Positions 1 to 9,188 of a stretch of DNA of 64,000 bases are shown in pieces. The notes beneath the pieces are model-generated. The model worked only from the letters and a program-made list of their open reading frames with translations. It did not search any database and was not told where the DNA came from. A program made the translations under genes and the position numbers. The DNA comes from Candidatus Rhodoferax bjergmarkensis (GTDB taxonomy: Bacteria > Pseudomonadota > Gammaproteobacteria > Burkholderiales > Burkholderiaceae_C): contig JADJFX010000036.1 of the NCBI GenBank assembly GCA_016708345.1, positions 62,001 to 126,000 of the forward strand, written 5' to 3'. Within the stretch, counting starts at the first letter, position 1. Each line of letters starts with the position of its first letter.

Positions 1-774
1 AATTTCCAAGTCCACAAAATCGCCGGAGGTGACGGCTTGGTCAAACTTGGCCACGGCTTCTGCACTGTGAAACAAGCTGCTGATTTTGCTGCCGTAAAAG
101 GTGTTGATGTTGAACCCGGGTCCGCCCATTCTTTGCAGTATGGCAATGGCCGCGGGCGTGGCATGAACCAATTGGGCGTCGGTGTTGGAAACCGTCAGCC
201 CCACCGGCGAGCTGTCCAGTGCGATCTTGATGCGCAGATTCTCGCTGGCCACATGCTGCTCGCGCTCTTGCGTGACCAGCTTTTCTGCCGCTGCTTTTTC
301 TTCCTGCACGGCTTTTTGCTCGATGGTTTGCAGCGACACGTTGGTTCGCTTGAGTGACTCGTTGAAACTTCCGCGCATGCCCACCGGCTGCGCCAGTCTG
401 AAGTACTGGCCGCTGCTGGCATATTTCAAGGCCGTCGCCTGTTCGCGAAAGCAGGCTTCCAGCTGGTCGAGCATGTCGTTCATGTCCCAGCACAGCGCAT
501 GGTACTGGCCAGTGGTGGGGATGTTTCTGATGCGCCGGTCGAACTTGCCATGGGCCACGTCCTGCGCCATCGCCTGAACATCCAGAAGATATTTTTGATT
601 GGTCTGATTGGCGCGATGCCACAGGCCCAGGCAAGCCAAGGCGGGCATGAGCCACAGCAGGGGCAGCAGGCTCCAGCCGTCGCGCCACCAGTGCATCGTG
701 GCACCGCCCACCAGCACAAGGGCCATGGCCCCGACCCACTTCACCGAATCAGATGGAAAGGATGAATTTTTCAT
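1..774 (-). CDS. Membrane-anchored PAS receptor, 3' part beyond window
   Basis: This reading frame starts at an ATG ending at 774 and stays open to the window edge (258 codons visible). An AGGAG ribosome site sits a few bases upstream. Two hydrophobic segments near residues 10-45 suggest membrane anchoring. They are followed by a helical, HAMP-like stretch and a PAS domain beginning near residue 180 (IALDSSPVGLTVSN). The PAS domain closely resembles the one inside the receptor at 1312-4242, so this is probably another chemoreceptor whose signalling domain lies outside the window. The start overlaps the stop of the upstream PAS gene by 26 bases, which implies translational coupling. Product identity beyond PAS is inferred. 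Confidence 0.75.
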   Translation of the reverse strand, partial: MKNSSFPSDSVKWVGAMALVLVGGATMHWWRDGWSLLPLLWLMPALACLGLWHRANQTNQKYLLDVQAMAQDVAHGKFDRRIRNIPTTGQYHALCWDMNDMLDQLEACFREQATALKYASSGQYFRLAQPVGMRGSFNESLKRTNVSLQTIEQKAVQEEKAAAEKLVTQEREQHVASENLRIKIALDSSPVGLTVSNTDAQLVHATPAAIAILQRMGGPGFNINTFYGSKISSLFHSAEAVAKFDQAVTSGDFVDLEI

Positions 775-1267
775 AGCTAACTCCTTTCTGGGTCAACACA
801 CTGACAAGCAGGGCAATGGATGCGTCGCAAGCGTCTCTGGGCCCGGCGCGGCGTTCTTCGTCCAGCATCAGTTTGTACACATCCGCCAGAGCCGACACGG
901 CCCCCCGAGCGGGCTTGCGGCGTACAGAAAAATAGCCTTCGCAAACACCTTGGTCGTCAAGGTCGGGCGTGACGTTGGCCAGCACCCAGTAGAAACCGCC
1001 ATCCTTGGACATGTTCTTCACGTAGGCGAAGCACTCTTTGCCCGCGCCCAGGGTGTCCCACAAAAATTTGAACACCCCGCGCGGCATGTCAGGGTGGCGG
1101 ATGATGTTGTGCTGGGCACCCAGCAACTCCTGCTCTGTGTAGCCTGAAAATTCGATAAAAATGCGGTTGCAATAGCTGATGCGCCCTTTGAGGTCGGTCT
1201 TGGAGACGATAAAGTCGTCGTCCCGCATCAGCCGCTCATGCTGGGTGGGTTCTACCTTGTATTTCAT
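749..1267 (-). CDS. PAS-domain sensor protein (Aer-type PAS, no signalling domain)
   Basis: 172 residues. Residues 15-125 form one PAS domain with the Aer-type motif HNIIRHPDMP (near residue 54) and the YWVLANVTP strand. In Aer this domain binds FAD and senses redox state; the cofactor cannot be judged here. No transmembrane segment or methyl-accepting domain follows, only a short helical tail. An AAGGTGA ribosome site is six bases before the ATG. It sits between a full receptor and a truncated membrane PAS gene, overlapping the latter, so it probably feeds signals into the same receptor array, possibly by pairing with its coupled neighbour. That partnership is inferred. Confidence 0.85.
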   Translation of the reverse strand: MKYKVEPTQHERLMRDDDFIVSKTDLKGRISYCNRIFIEFSGYTEQELLGAQHNIIRHPDMPRGVFKFLWDTLGAGKECFAYVKNMSKDGGFYWVLANVTPDLDDQGVCEGYFSVRRKPARGAVSALADVYKLMLDEERRAGPRDACDASIALLVSVLTQKGVSYEKFILSI

Positions 1268-1311
1268 GTGTTCACCTTCTTTGTAGAGGCCGCGTCGCAG
1301 AATCGACGGTG

Positions 1312-4242
1312 TCAGTACGGTTTGAAATTGGCATTGCCCCCCCGCACCGCTGCACTGACCAAGGGAGCGCTGAGCCGGGGGGCTGGCCGGCCTGCACCAC
1401 CCCGGCGCTCTGGGCCAGCCAAGGCATGACGATTGCGCACCACCGGGGCATCGCCGCCAATGTTGAAAAAGGCAATCGACTGCTGCAACTGCTCGGCCTG
1501 GCCGGACAACTCTTCGCTGGTTGCGGCCAATTGTTCGGAAGCAGAGGCGTTTTGCTGCGTTGCTTTGCTCAGTTGCCCCATGGCACCGCCAATTTGCACC
1601 ACTGATTCGCTTTGCTCGTTGCTGGCCGCGGCAATCTCCTGCACCAGCTCGGAGGTTTTCTGGATGCTGGGCACAATTTCATCGAGCAAATGGCCCGCGC
1701 GCTCTGCGGTTGACACACTGTTGCCCGCCAGATCACCAATCTCCTTGGCCGCCTCCTGGCTGCGCTCTGCCAGCTTGCGCACTTCTGCGGCTACCACGGC
1801 AAAACCTTTGCCGTGCTCACCCGCACGCGCCGCCTCGATGGCGGCATTCAAGGCCAGCAGGTTGGTCTGGTAGGCAATGTCGTCCACGATGCCAATCTTG
1901 GCGGCAATTTGCTTCATGGCCACCACAGTCTGGCTGACGGCGCTACCGCCGTCGGTGGCTTCCTTGCTGGCTTTTGTCGCCATGCCGTCAGTTACCTTGG
2001 CGTTGTCGCTGTTATGGCTGATGCTGGCTGACATGGCCTCAATCTGCGAGCTGGTTTCGTCCACACTGGCGGCCTGCTCACTGGCGGCTTGCGACAAAGA
2101 CTGAGCTGTGGCACTAACCTGACTGGCTGCGCCGGTGAGTGCGTCAGCGGCGTCCCGCACCTCGCCCATCACCCGTTGCAGGTTCTCGGCAGTCGTGTTG
2201 GCACTATTTTTGACCGTTGCAAACAAACCTTGGTAGTCTCGCTCGATGCGCCGGGTCAAATCGCCCTGCGCAAAGGCCGCCAGCACATCGGCCACGTCGC
2301 CCAATCCTTGCTCACTGGTTTCGAGCAGCTGGTTCATGCCGGTAGAAACACTGGCAAAGAAACCAGTCTTGCCTTGCAGCGAAAGCCTTCCACTGAAATC
2401 GCCCCGGCTTGCGGCGTTGACTATGTCATCAAGCTGCTTTTCAGAGGCAATTTCATCGGTACGGTCAACCCATTGGGTAATGCGCCCCATGGGCTGGCCC
2501 GCACTGTCATGCACGGGCCGGGCCAGCAGCCGCAGTTTGCGCCCGGCAATTTCCATATCCACCGTTTCACCCGAGCGCACGGCCTGGTCAAAGCGCGTGG
2601 CATCGTCCGGGTTTTTAAACAGCGTGCTGAGCTTGTTGCCATAAAACTTGTCGGCATCGAACCCAGGTCCGCCAACGATCTTTAAAAGTTCTTTGGCCGG
2701 TGGCGTGGCATGCACCAGCAGCGCCTGCGCGTTGGACACGGTCACACAGACGGGCAAGCTGTCCAGCGACAAACGTATGCGTTCATTGAAAGTCGCCGCC
2801 ACGGCCGCCTCTTGCAATGCGGCTTGCACTTTGTCCATGGCCTCACTGATGCGTGCTTTTTGGCCTGGCAGCCGGTCCATGACCACATCCAGCCGACCGG
2901 CAGAGTAGCCGGTGACCACCTCCAAAATTTTGCGGGTGCCATTGATGTGCGATTGCGCCAGATCGTTGATGGATTGCGCCATCGAGCGGTAAGAACCCTG
3001 CAGCTTAGCAACCGGCATGCCGTGGTCCAGCATACCCAGATCGTGCTGGCGCGCCATCTCCTGCTGGGCAGACTCAAATTGCTGCAAGTTGCTTTGCATT
3101 TTGGCCAGTGAGGCCAGCAACTGCCCGGTTTCATTGTTGCCCTTCACGTGAATCGCCAAACCCAGATTGCCATCCGCCACCGCACTGGCCACGGCCACGG
3201 CTTCGGAGACGGGGCCGGTAATGCTGCGCACAAAAGCAATGGCTAGTACCACGGCACCGAGCAATCCCAGAATCAGCAAGGTCAGCAAAATGGTCTCCGC
3301 ACGGATCAGGGCGTTCACACGGTCTGCCAAAGCGGTGTTCAGGCTCTTCATGGCCATGCCATTGAACTCGTACAGGCCATCAATAGAGCGGGTGAATTCG
3401 TCAAAATACTCATTGGCCGGGTGCTTGAGGTCCACCGTGCTGATAAGGGTTTTGTCCGCCATCGCCAGGGTTTTGGCCACGGCTGCCAAGCTGCTTTCGG
3501 CGCGCGCGCTGAGCGCAGCTTTCATGTCCGGGTTGCTCTCGGTGGCGCGCTTGAAGTTGCGCCCCATGTCGCCTTGCAGCTCCAGCACCCGCTTGTGCAA
3601 AGCCTGCAAGCCGACACGCCCCTCAGGGCTTATGCTGCCCTGCGCCAGATAGCCCGTGCCTTGTGCCCGCATGAGGCCCAAGCTTTCACCCAGCCATGGC
3701 ATGTTTACCAGCGAAGCTTGAATCAGGAAATACGTGTCGGCCTCGGGGTCGAGCGCCATGCCGAATTCACTCAAAATCTGTTCATTGAGCACCAGAATGC
3801 TGGCTATCAATTGGTTGTGCAACTTGGTGCTGTCGGCACTTTTGAGCTGTTTGGTGCTCACCCCCTGCTCCAGCGTGGTCCAGCTTTGCTGGGCATCTTT
3901 CCACTGTGCCAACAACTCTTCAGAGCTGCCCGCTTGTTTGAGCTCCGAGTCCAGCACACCCATGGCCTGAACCACCTTGTCGCGCATGGCCGGTCTGCGG
4001 GCCGCTAGGCCTTCATTGCCATTGAGTGCACCCGCTGCCATGCCCCGGTGCGTCTGGGTGTACTGAACCACCTGGTTCAGCGCCACCACGGCCCCGCTGG
4101 ACAGTGCTTCACGCTTGGCAACATTGATCTCGGTTTGCATTTTTTTGAAATACAGACCGGTGGGAACCATCACCATGAACAGGGCAATGACCCCCAAAAT
4201 GATGAATTTTTGGGCAAGGTTGAGGCGATACAGAATGGACAT
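1312..4242 (-). CDS. Methyl-accepting chemotaxis protein with large periplasmic domain and PAS
   Basis: A transmembrane chemoreceptor of 976 residues from the ATG at 4242 (a TTG 15 codons upstream is possible; neither has a clear ribosome site). The order is: TM1 near 15-30, an all-helical periplasmic domain of about 285 residues that resembles NIT-type sensors, TM2 near 316-338, HAMP repeats, a PAS domain near 490-605 (LDSLPVCVTVSN), another HAMP-like linker, and the signalling domain with its hairpin tip IAYQTNLLALNAAIEAARAG. An Ala/Pro/Gly-rich linker ends in NANFKPY, a tail shared with two neighbouring receptors. It should form trimers with CheA and CheW. The ligand is unknown. Confidence 0.92.
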   Translation of the reverse strand: MSILYRLNLAQKFIILGVIALFMVMVPTGLYFKKMQTEINVAKREALSSGAVVALNQVVQYTQTHRGMAAGALNGNEGLAARRPAMRDKVVQAMGVLDSELKQAGSSEELLAQWKDAQQSWTTLEQGVSTKQLKSADSTKLHNQLIASILVLNEQILSEFGMALDPEADTYFLIQASLVNMPWLGESLGLMRAQGTGYLAQGSISPEGRVGLQALHKRVLELQGDMGRNFKRATESNPDMKAALSARAESSLAAVAKTLAMADKTLISTVDLKHPANEYFDEFTRSIDGLYEFNGMAMKSLNTALADRVNALIRAETILLTLLILGLLGAVVLAIAFVRSITGPVSEAVAVASAVADGNLGLAIHVKGNNETGQLLASLAKMQSNLQQFESAQQEMARQHDLGMLDHGMPVAKLQGSYRSMAQSINDLAQSHINGTRKILEVVTGYSAGRLDVVMDRLPGQKARISEAMDKVQAALQEAAVAATFNERIRLSLDSLPVCVTVSNAQALLVHATPPAKELLKIVGGPGFDADKFYGNKLSTLFKNPDDATRFDQAVRSGETVDMEIAGRKLRLLARPVHDSAGQPMGRITQWVDRTDEIASEKQLDDIVNAASRGDFSGRLSLQGKTGFFASVSTGMNQLLETSEQGLGDVADVLAAFAQGDLTRRIERDYQGLFATVKNSANTTAENLQRVMGEVRDAADALTGAASQVSATAQSLSQAASEQAASVDETSSQIEAMSASISHNSDNAKVTDGMATKASKEATDGGSAVSQTVVAMKQIAAKIGIVDDIAYQTNLLALNAAIEAARAGEHGKGFAVVAAEVRKLAERSQEAAKEIGDLAGNSVSTAERAGHLLDEIVPSIQKTSELVQEIAAASNEQSESVVQIGGAMGQLSKATQQNASASEQLAATSEELSGQAEQLQQSIAFFNIGGDAPVVRNRHALAGPERRGGAGRPAPRLSAPLVSAAVRGGNANFKPY

Positions 4243-4307
4243 GGTGTAGTGCGGCTTCTTGGGAAAAACGGGGGTGGTTGTCGTCAAATCAGCTTTTCAG
4301 GGGATCA

Positions 4308-6524
4308 CTATGAATACGGCTTGAAACTGGCGGTGTTCATTTTTTCGCTGCCACTGGCGCGCACCGGCAACGACGTTCCCAGCCGGGGCGCTCCATGCGT
4401 GCGGCCGCTGGAAGCCTCGTAGCCCATATTGAAAAAGGCGATGCTGCGCTGCAATTGTTCCGCTTGGCCTGACAGCGCTTCGCTGGTGGCGGCCAGCTCT
4501 TCTGAGGCCGATGCGTTTTGCTGGGTCGCTTTGCTGAGTTGCCCCATGGCACCGCCAATGTGGGCCACCGATTCGCTCTGCTCGGCACTGGCGGCAGCAA
4601 TCTCCTGCACCAGCTCGGACGTTTTCTGGATGCTGGGCACAATTTCATCAAGCAGCTTGCCTGCCCGCTCTGCTGTGGAAACGCTGCTGCCCGCCAACTC
4701 GCCAATCTCTTTGGCGGCTTGCTGGCTGCGTTCGGCCAGCTTGCGTACTTCGGCGGCCACCACGGCAAAACCTTTGCCGTGCTCGCCCGCCCTGGCCGCC
4801 TCAATGGCGGCATTCAAAGCCAGCAGATTGGTCTGGTAGGCAATGTCGTCCACGATGCCGATCTTGGCGGCAATTTGCTTCATGGCCACCACCGTCTGGC
4901 TCACCGCCGAGCCGCCATCAGTGGCCTCTTTGCTGGCCTTGGTGGCCATGCCATCGGTCACCTTGGCGTTGTCACTGGTCTGGCTGATAGAAGCCGACAT
5001 GTGCTCAATGCTGGCACTGGTTTGCCCGACCGATGCTGCCTGCTCACTGGCGGCGTGAGCGAGCGACTGCGCCGTGGCGCTAACCTGGTTGGCCGCACCT
5101 GTGAGCGCATCGGCTGCAGCACGCACTTCGCCCATGACACGGGCGAGATTTTGGGCAGTGGCGTTGGCACTGTCTTTGACTTTGCCAAACAGACCGGCGT
5201 AGTCGCGCTCCATGCGGCGGGTGAGATCGCCTTGGGCAAAGGCTGCCAACACATCGGCCACGTCGTTCAAACCTTGCTCGCTGGTGTCCATCAGCTGATT
5301 CATGCCGGTGGACAGGTTGGCCAGAAAGCCCGTTTTACCTTGCATGCTCAATCGCTCGCTGAACTCGCCCTGGGCCGCAGCGCGCACCAATGCATCAACC
5401 TGCTGCTCTGCTGCCAACTGTTCGGTGACATCGGACCATTGCCCCACGGTGCCCAGACGTTCGCCCCCCTGCGTGATCATCGGGGTGGTGGTCAGGTCAT
5501 AAAGGCGACCACCCAACTCCAGCCGCGATCGGGCCACGCTGGTCAGGCTGCGCAGGCGGTTCAGTGCGGCTTGCGGATCGGCATAAAAAACACTCACGCT
5601 GGCACCCACCATCTTGTCCGGATCAAAGCCTGGTATCTGCTTGCGAAAGCCTTCCTGATACTTGTGCAAAGTTTCACGCAAGGCCTGGTTGATGTAGACA
5701 ATGGTGCCATCATCAGCGGCTATGCGCACTGGCAAACTCACGCTGTCGAGCGCCGCTTTGACGCGGGCGTTGTATTGCGCCGCTTGTGCGGTCGCCTGCA
5801 ATGTATGCTGCACTTTGTCCAACGCTTCGCTGATGCGGGCCTTTTGACCCGGTAAACGGTCCATGGCCACACTCAGACGGCCTTCAGCGTAGCCAGTGAC
5901 AAGCTCCACAATTTTCATCTTCACTGCAATGTGCGACTGAACCAGCCGGTTCAATGACTCAGCGATGGTGCGATAACTCCCTTGCAGGCGATCAACAGGC
6001 ATCACATAGTCAATGTTGCCAGCCTCATGCCGGGCCGCCATCTCGCGCTGCGTGGCCTCAAACTGCTGCAGTGCACTTTGCAACTTTGCCAGCGGTCTGA
6101 GCAACTGCCCAATTTCACTGCTATCAGTTTCAATCACCGCATCGAACTGGCCAGACGCCACCAGATTGGCCGTATCCAAAGCCTTTGCCAAGGGCCGTGT
6201 GATGCTGCTGGTGACGCTCCATGCGACCAGCAGGGTAAGCACAACCGCCACTGGCACGATCAGCCAGGCGGTTTGCGATATTTGATCGACCTTGGCTTGG
6301 GAGTCCGAAATATCAGACAAATACTGCTTGGCTTGCACCTCATTCTTGTCAAGACGGGTCGCCAGCTGCGCATATTGCACGCTTTGCGCCGACACATTCG
6401 CCATGCTTTGCTTAACCTGTGCGAGTTGACCACCCAGCCACATGGCTAAACCGACGAACAAGACAATGGACAAGCCAAAGCCCCACAAAATGCGCGCTTT
6501 GATGGATAAATTGAAGTTATTCAT
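4308..6524 (-). CDS. Methyl-accepting chemotaxis protein (TM, HAMP, PAS, signalling domain)
   Basis: 738 residues from an ATG 12 bases after the cheW stop; an in-frame TTG at 6539 overlaps cheW and is less likely. TM1 is near residues 12-30. A short periplasmic helix of roughly 60 residues precedes TM2 (WLIVPVAVVLTLLVAW), so this receptor has almost no outside ligand domain. HAMP segments, a PAS domain (ALDSVSLPVRIAADDGTIVY) and a full MCP hairpin follow. The tail ends in SFKPYS. The signalling half is nearly identical, also at DNA level, to the gene at 7031-9115, which suggests recent duplication or gene conversion. It probably senses an internal cue through PAS. Confidence 0.92.
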   Translation of the reverse strand: MNNFNLSIKARILWGFGLSIVLFVGLAMWLGGQLAQVKQSMANVSAQSVQYAQLATRLDKNEVQAKQYLSDISDSQAKVDQISQTAWLIVPVAVVLTLLVAWSVTSSITRPLAKALDTANLVASGQFDAVIETDSSEIGQLLRPLAKLQSALQQFEATQREMAARHEAGNIDYVMPVDRLQGSYRTIAESLNRLVQSHIAVKMKIVELVTGYAEGRLSVAMDRLPGQKARISEALDKVQHTLQATAQAAQYNARVKAALDSVSLPVRIAADDGTIVYINQALRETLHKYQEGFRKQIPGFDPDKMVGASVSVFYADPQAALNRLRSLTSVARSRLELGGRLYDLTTTPMITQGGERLGTVGQWSDVTEQLAAEQQVDALVRAAAQGEFSERLSMQGKTGFLANLSTGMNQLMDTSEQGLNDVADVLAAFAQGDLTRRMERDYAGLFGKVKDSANATAQNLARVMGEVRAAADALTGAANQVSATAQSLAHAASEQAASVGQTSASIEHMSASISQTSDNAKVTDGMATKASKEATDGGSAVSQTVVAMKQIAAKIGIVDDIAYQTNLLALNAAIEAARAGEHGKGFAVVAAEVRKLAERSQQAAKEIGELAGSSVSTAERAGKLLDEIVPSIQKTSELVQEIAAASAEQSESVAHIGGAMGQLSKATQQNASASEELAATSEALSGQAEQLQRSIAFFNMGYEASSGRTHGAPRLGTSLPVRASGSEKMNTASFKPYS

Positions 6525-6535
6525 GCAAACCCAAA

Positions 6536-7018
6536 TCAAGCCATGGCGGACTTTTCGACCAGCAGGGCCATATCGTCCACATTGAGTGCGCGGTCGGGTT
6601 CCAGGATGACGATGAATTCGCCATCCACCTTGCCCATGCCGCGAATGAAGTCGCGTTCAATCGTGGTGCCAAACTGGGGCGGCGGTTCAATCTGCGAAGG
6701 CAAAATGTCGATCACCTCGCTGACGGAATCGACCATCAAGCCCAGCTCCAGCGTCTCCCCGTCCACACGGGCGTCAAAAATAATGATGCAGGTCTTTTTG
6801 CCCACTTGGGTTCTGGCGCGGCCAAAACGGGACTGCAGGTCAATCACCGGCACCACAGCACCGCGCAGATTGATCACACCGCGCACAAAATCCGGCATCA
6901 GCGGCACCACGGTCATGGCGGCATGCTGAATGATTTCGCGCACGGTGCTGATGTCCATGGCGAACACCTCATCACCCAGCGAAAAGGTGAGGTATTGAAG
7001 GGCAGTATCGGTTGTCAT
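6536..7018 (-). CDS. cheW: Chemotaxis coupling protein CheW
   Basis: A single CheW domain of 160 residues with typical motifs: YLTFSLGDEVFAMDI, VRGVINLRGAVVPVIDL, and VDSVSEVIDILPSQIEP. It docks receptors to the CheA P5 domain in the cytoplasmic array. The start at 7018 is preferred because GAGGA lies nine bases before it; an upstream ATG at 7027 has that site too close. It begins just downstream of the soluble receptor's stop and ends 12 bases before the next receptor, so the three genes are one transcriptional unit. Confidence 0.96.
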   Translation of the reverse strand: MTTDTALQYLTFSLGDEVFAMDISTVREIIQHAAMTVVPLMPDFVRGVINLRGAVVPVIDLQSRFGRARTQVGKKTCIIIFDARVDGETLELGLMVDSVSEVIDILPSQIEPPPQFGTTIERDFIRGMGKVDGEFIVILEPDRALNVDDMALLVEKSAMA

Positions 7019-7030
7019 GCCACGCATTCC

Positions 7031-9115
7031 TCAATAGGGTTTGAAGTTGGAGCCAGCCCCTCTGACAGCTGCCGGCCTGAGCGGGGCACTCAGTCTGGGC
7101 GCAGCACCACCACCGCGCCGCTCCGTCCCGCCAATTTCGTGGCGGCTGCGCACTTTGGGCGCTTCATCGCCCAGATTGAAGAAACTGACCGATTGCTGCA
7201 ATTGTTCGGCCTGGCCCGAAAGCTCCTCGCTGGTGGCCGCCAGCTCTTCAGAGGCCGATGCGTTCTGCTGGGTCGCTTTGCTGAGCTGCCCCATGGCACC
7301 GCCAATTTGCACCACTGATTCGCTCTGCTCGGCACTGGCGGCAGCAATCTCCTGCACCAGCTCGGACGTTTTTTGGATGCTGGGCACAATTTCATCGAGC
7401 AACTTGCCTGCCCGCTCCGCCGTGGAAACGCTGCTGCCAGCCAACTCGCCAATCTCTTTGGCCGCTTGCTGGCTGCGTTCGGCCAGCTTGCGCACTTCGG
7501 CGGCCACCACCGCAAAGCCTTTGCCGTGCTCGCCGGCCCTGGCCGCCTCAATGGCGGCATTCAAAGCCAGCAAATTGGTCTGGTAGGCAATGTCGTCCAC
7601 GATGCCGATTTTGGCGGCAATTTGCTTCATGGCCACCACCGTCTGGCTCACCGCCGAGCCGCCATCAGTGGCCTCCTTGCTGGCCTTGGTGGCCATGCCA
7701 TCGGTCACCTTGGCGTTGTCACTGGTCTGGCTGATAGAAGCCGACATCACGTCAATTGAGGCGGTGGTTTGTTCGACACTGGCCGCCTGTTCACTGGCGG
7801 CTTGTGACAGGGATTGGGCGGTGGCACTGACCTGATTGGCCGCCCCCGTCAGGGCATCCGCAGCGCCGCGTACCTCTTCGATGATGCTGGCGAGTTTTTC
7901 GGAGCTGGTGTTGGCGTCGTGCTTGACCTGATCGAAGATGCCTTCCGCGTTGCGTGTGATGCGCTGCGTGAGATCACCGCTGGCCATGCCCGAAAACACC
8001 CGCCCCACGTCGTCAATGATGCCGGCCATTTTTTCACTGGTTGCATTGGCATCACTCTTGAGCTGTCCAAAGGTGCCCGCGTAGTCACGGGTGATGCGCT
8101 GGGACAAATCACCCGCCGCCAGCGCGCCAAACACGCGCACCACATCTGAAAAAATTACCGAGGTCGTTTCCATCAGCGAATTAACCCCCGCACACAAGGA
8201 CTCAATCGGGCCGCTCTTACCCTCCAGCGGAATGCGCTGCGACAAATCGCCCTTCATGGCAGCGCTGGTGACCGCTTGCGCTTGCTCCACCGCGTTGCGC
8301 AGCATGGTGTTGGCATTGACCTCTGCCGTGACATCGGTGGCGATTTTTACAATCTTGACCACACGGCCCATTTCATCGGTGACGGGGGCGTAAACCGCCT
8401 GCAAAGACACCTGCTGCCCCGTTTTGGTCACACGCTTGAACACATCACGATGGGATTTTCCGTCATTTAGATCGCGCCAGAACTGCTGATAGCCCGGTGC
8501 ATTGGAAACTGCCGGCTCACAAAACATGCGGTGGTGCTTGCCCACGATTTCATCGTTTTGATAACCCATGGTCTGCAAAAAATTCTTGTTGGCCTTGAGA
8601 ACATGCCCGCCCAAATCGAATTCAATGTAGGCGTAACACGCGTCAATAGCATTGATGATGCCGCGTGCGTTGTGGCGCTCGATTTCGGTTTCTGTGATGT
8701 CGTAACGAACACCAAGGTATTTCATGGGCTTGCCGTTGTCGCCCAAAATGGGGGCTACCACGGCATCCACATAGTAGGGCGTGCCATCTTTGGCGCGGTT
8801 TTTGATCACACCGCGGAACATATCACCCCGGCCAATGGTGGACCACATTTGCTTGAAGGTCTCCTTGGGCATGTCCGGGTGGCGGGTGGTGCTGTGCGGG
8901 TGACCCACCAGCTCATTGCGGCTGTATTTGGAGACTTCAATGAACTTTTCGTTGATGCTGACAATGTCACCTTTCTTGTCGGCTTCTGAGACGATGCTCG
9001 TCAGGTTCATGATGTCGGTGCGCACCTTGAGTTCGGCCTCAAGTTCGGCAATACGCCGTGACAGCTGCGCGCCATTGAAAAGTTGCGAAAACCACGAGGG
9101 AGAGTTCTTGTTCAT
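7031..9115 (-). CDS. Soluble PAS-PAS chemoreceptor with HAMP repeats
   Basis: 694 residues and no transmembrane segment, so this receptor is cytoplasmic. An N-terminal coiled coil (RRIAELEAELKVRTDI) leads into PAS-1 (SINEKFIEVSKYS, then STTRHPDMPKETF, the Aer-type motif) and PAS-2 (ACYAYIEFDLGGHVLKANK). Three HAMP-like repeats near residues 280-410 follow (DLSQRI, DLSQRI, DLTQRI). The MCP domain has the tip IAYQTNLLALNAAIEAARAG, and the tail ends in SNFKPY. It lies between cheA and cheW. The double PAS suggests redox or metabolic sensing; the cofactor is unknown. Confidence 0.94.
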   Translation of the reverse strand: MNKNSPSWFSQLFNGAQLSRRIAELEAELKVRTDIMNLTSIVSEADKKGDIVSINEKFIEVSKYSRNELVGHPHSTTRHPDMPKETFKQMWSTIGRGDMFRGVIKNRAKDGTPYYVDAVVAPILGDNGKPMKYLGVRYDITETEIERHNARGIINAIDACYAYIEFDLGGHVLKANKNFLQTMGYQNDEIVGKHHRMFCEPAVSNAPGYQQFWRDLNDGKSHRDVFKRVTKTGQQVSLQAVYAPVTDEMGRVVKIVKIATDVTAEVNANTMLRNAVEQAQAVTSAAMKGDLSQRIPLEGKSGPIESLCAGVNSLMETTSVIFSDVVRVFGALAAGDLSQRITRDYAGTFGQLKSDANATSEKMAGIIDDVGRVFSGMASGDLTQRITRNAEGIFDQVKHDANTSSEKLASIIEEVRGAADALTGAANQVSATAQSLSQAASEQAASVEQTTASIDVMSASISQTSDNAKVTDGMATKASKEATDGGSAVSQTVVAMKQIAAKIGIVDDIAYQTNLLALNAAIEAARAGEHGKGFAVVAAEVRKLAERSQQAAKEIGELAGSSVSTAERAGKLLDEIVPSIQKTSELVQEIAAASAEQSESVVQIGGAMGQLSKATQQNASASEELAATSEELSGQAEQLQQSVSFFNLGDEAPKVRSRHEIGGTERRGGGAAPRLSAPLRPAAVRGAGSNFKPY

Positions 9116-9188
9116 GCTGCTTTGCTTTCAATAGTTGAAGGTAGGCTCAAGCCAACTTATCCGATGTACACGAGTGCATCCAGGAGGT

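Noticed and set aside
4518..5855. Plus-strand open frame across a chemoreceptor gene
   Set aside because: Antisense shadow; similar shadows appear over every receptor copy, as expected from shared sequence.
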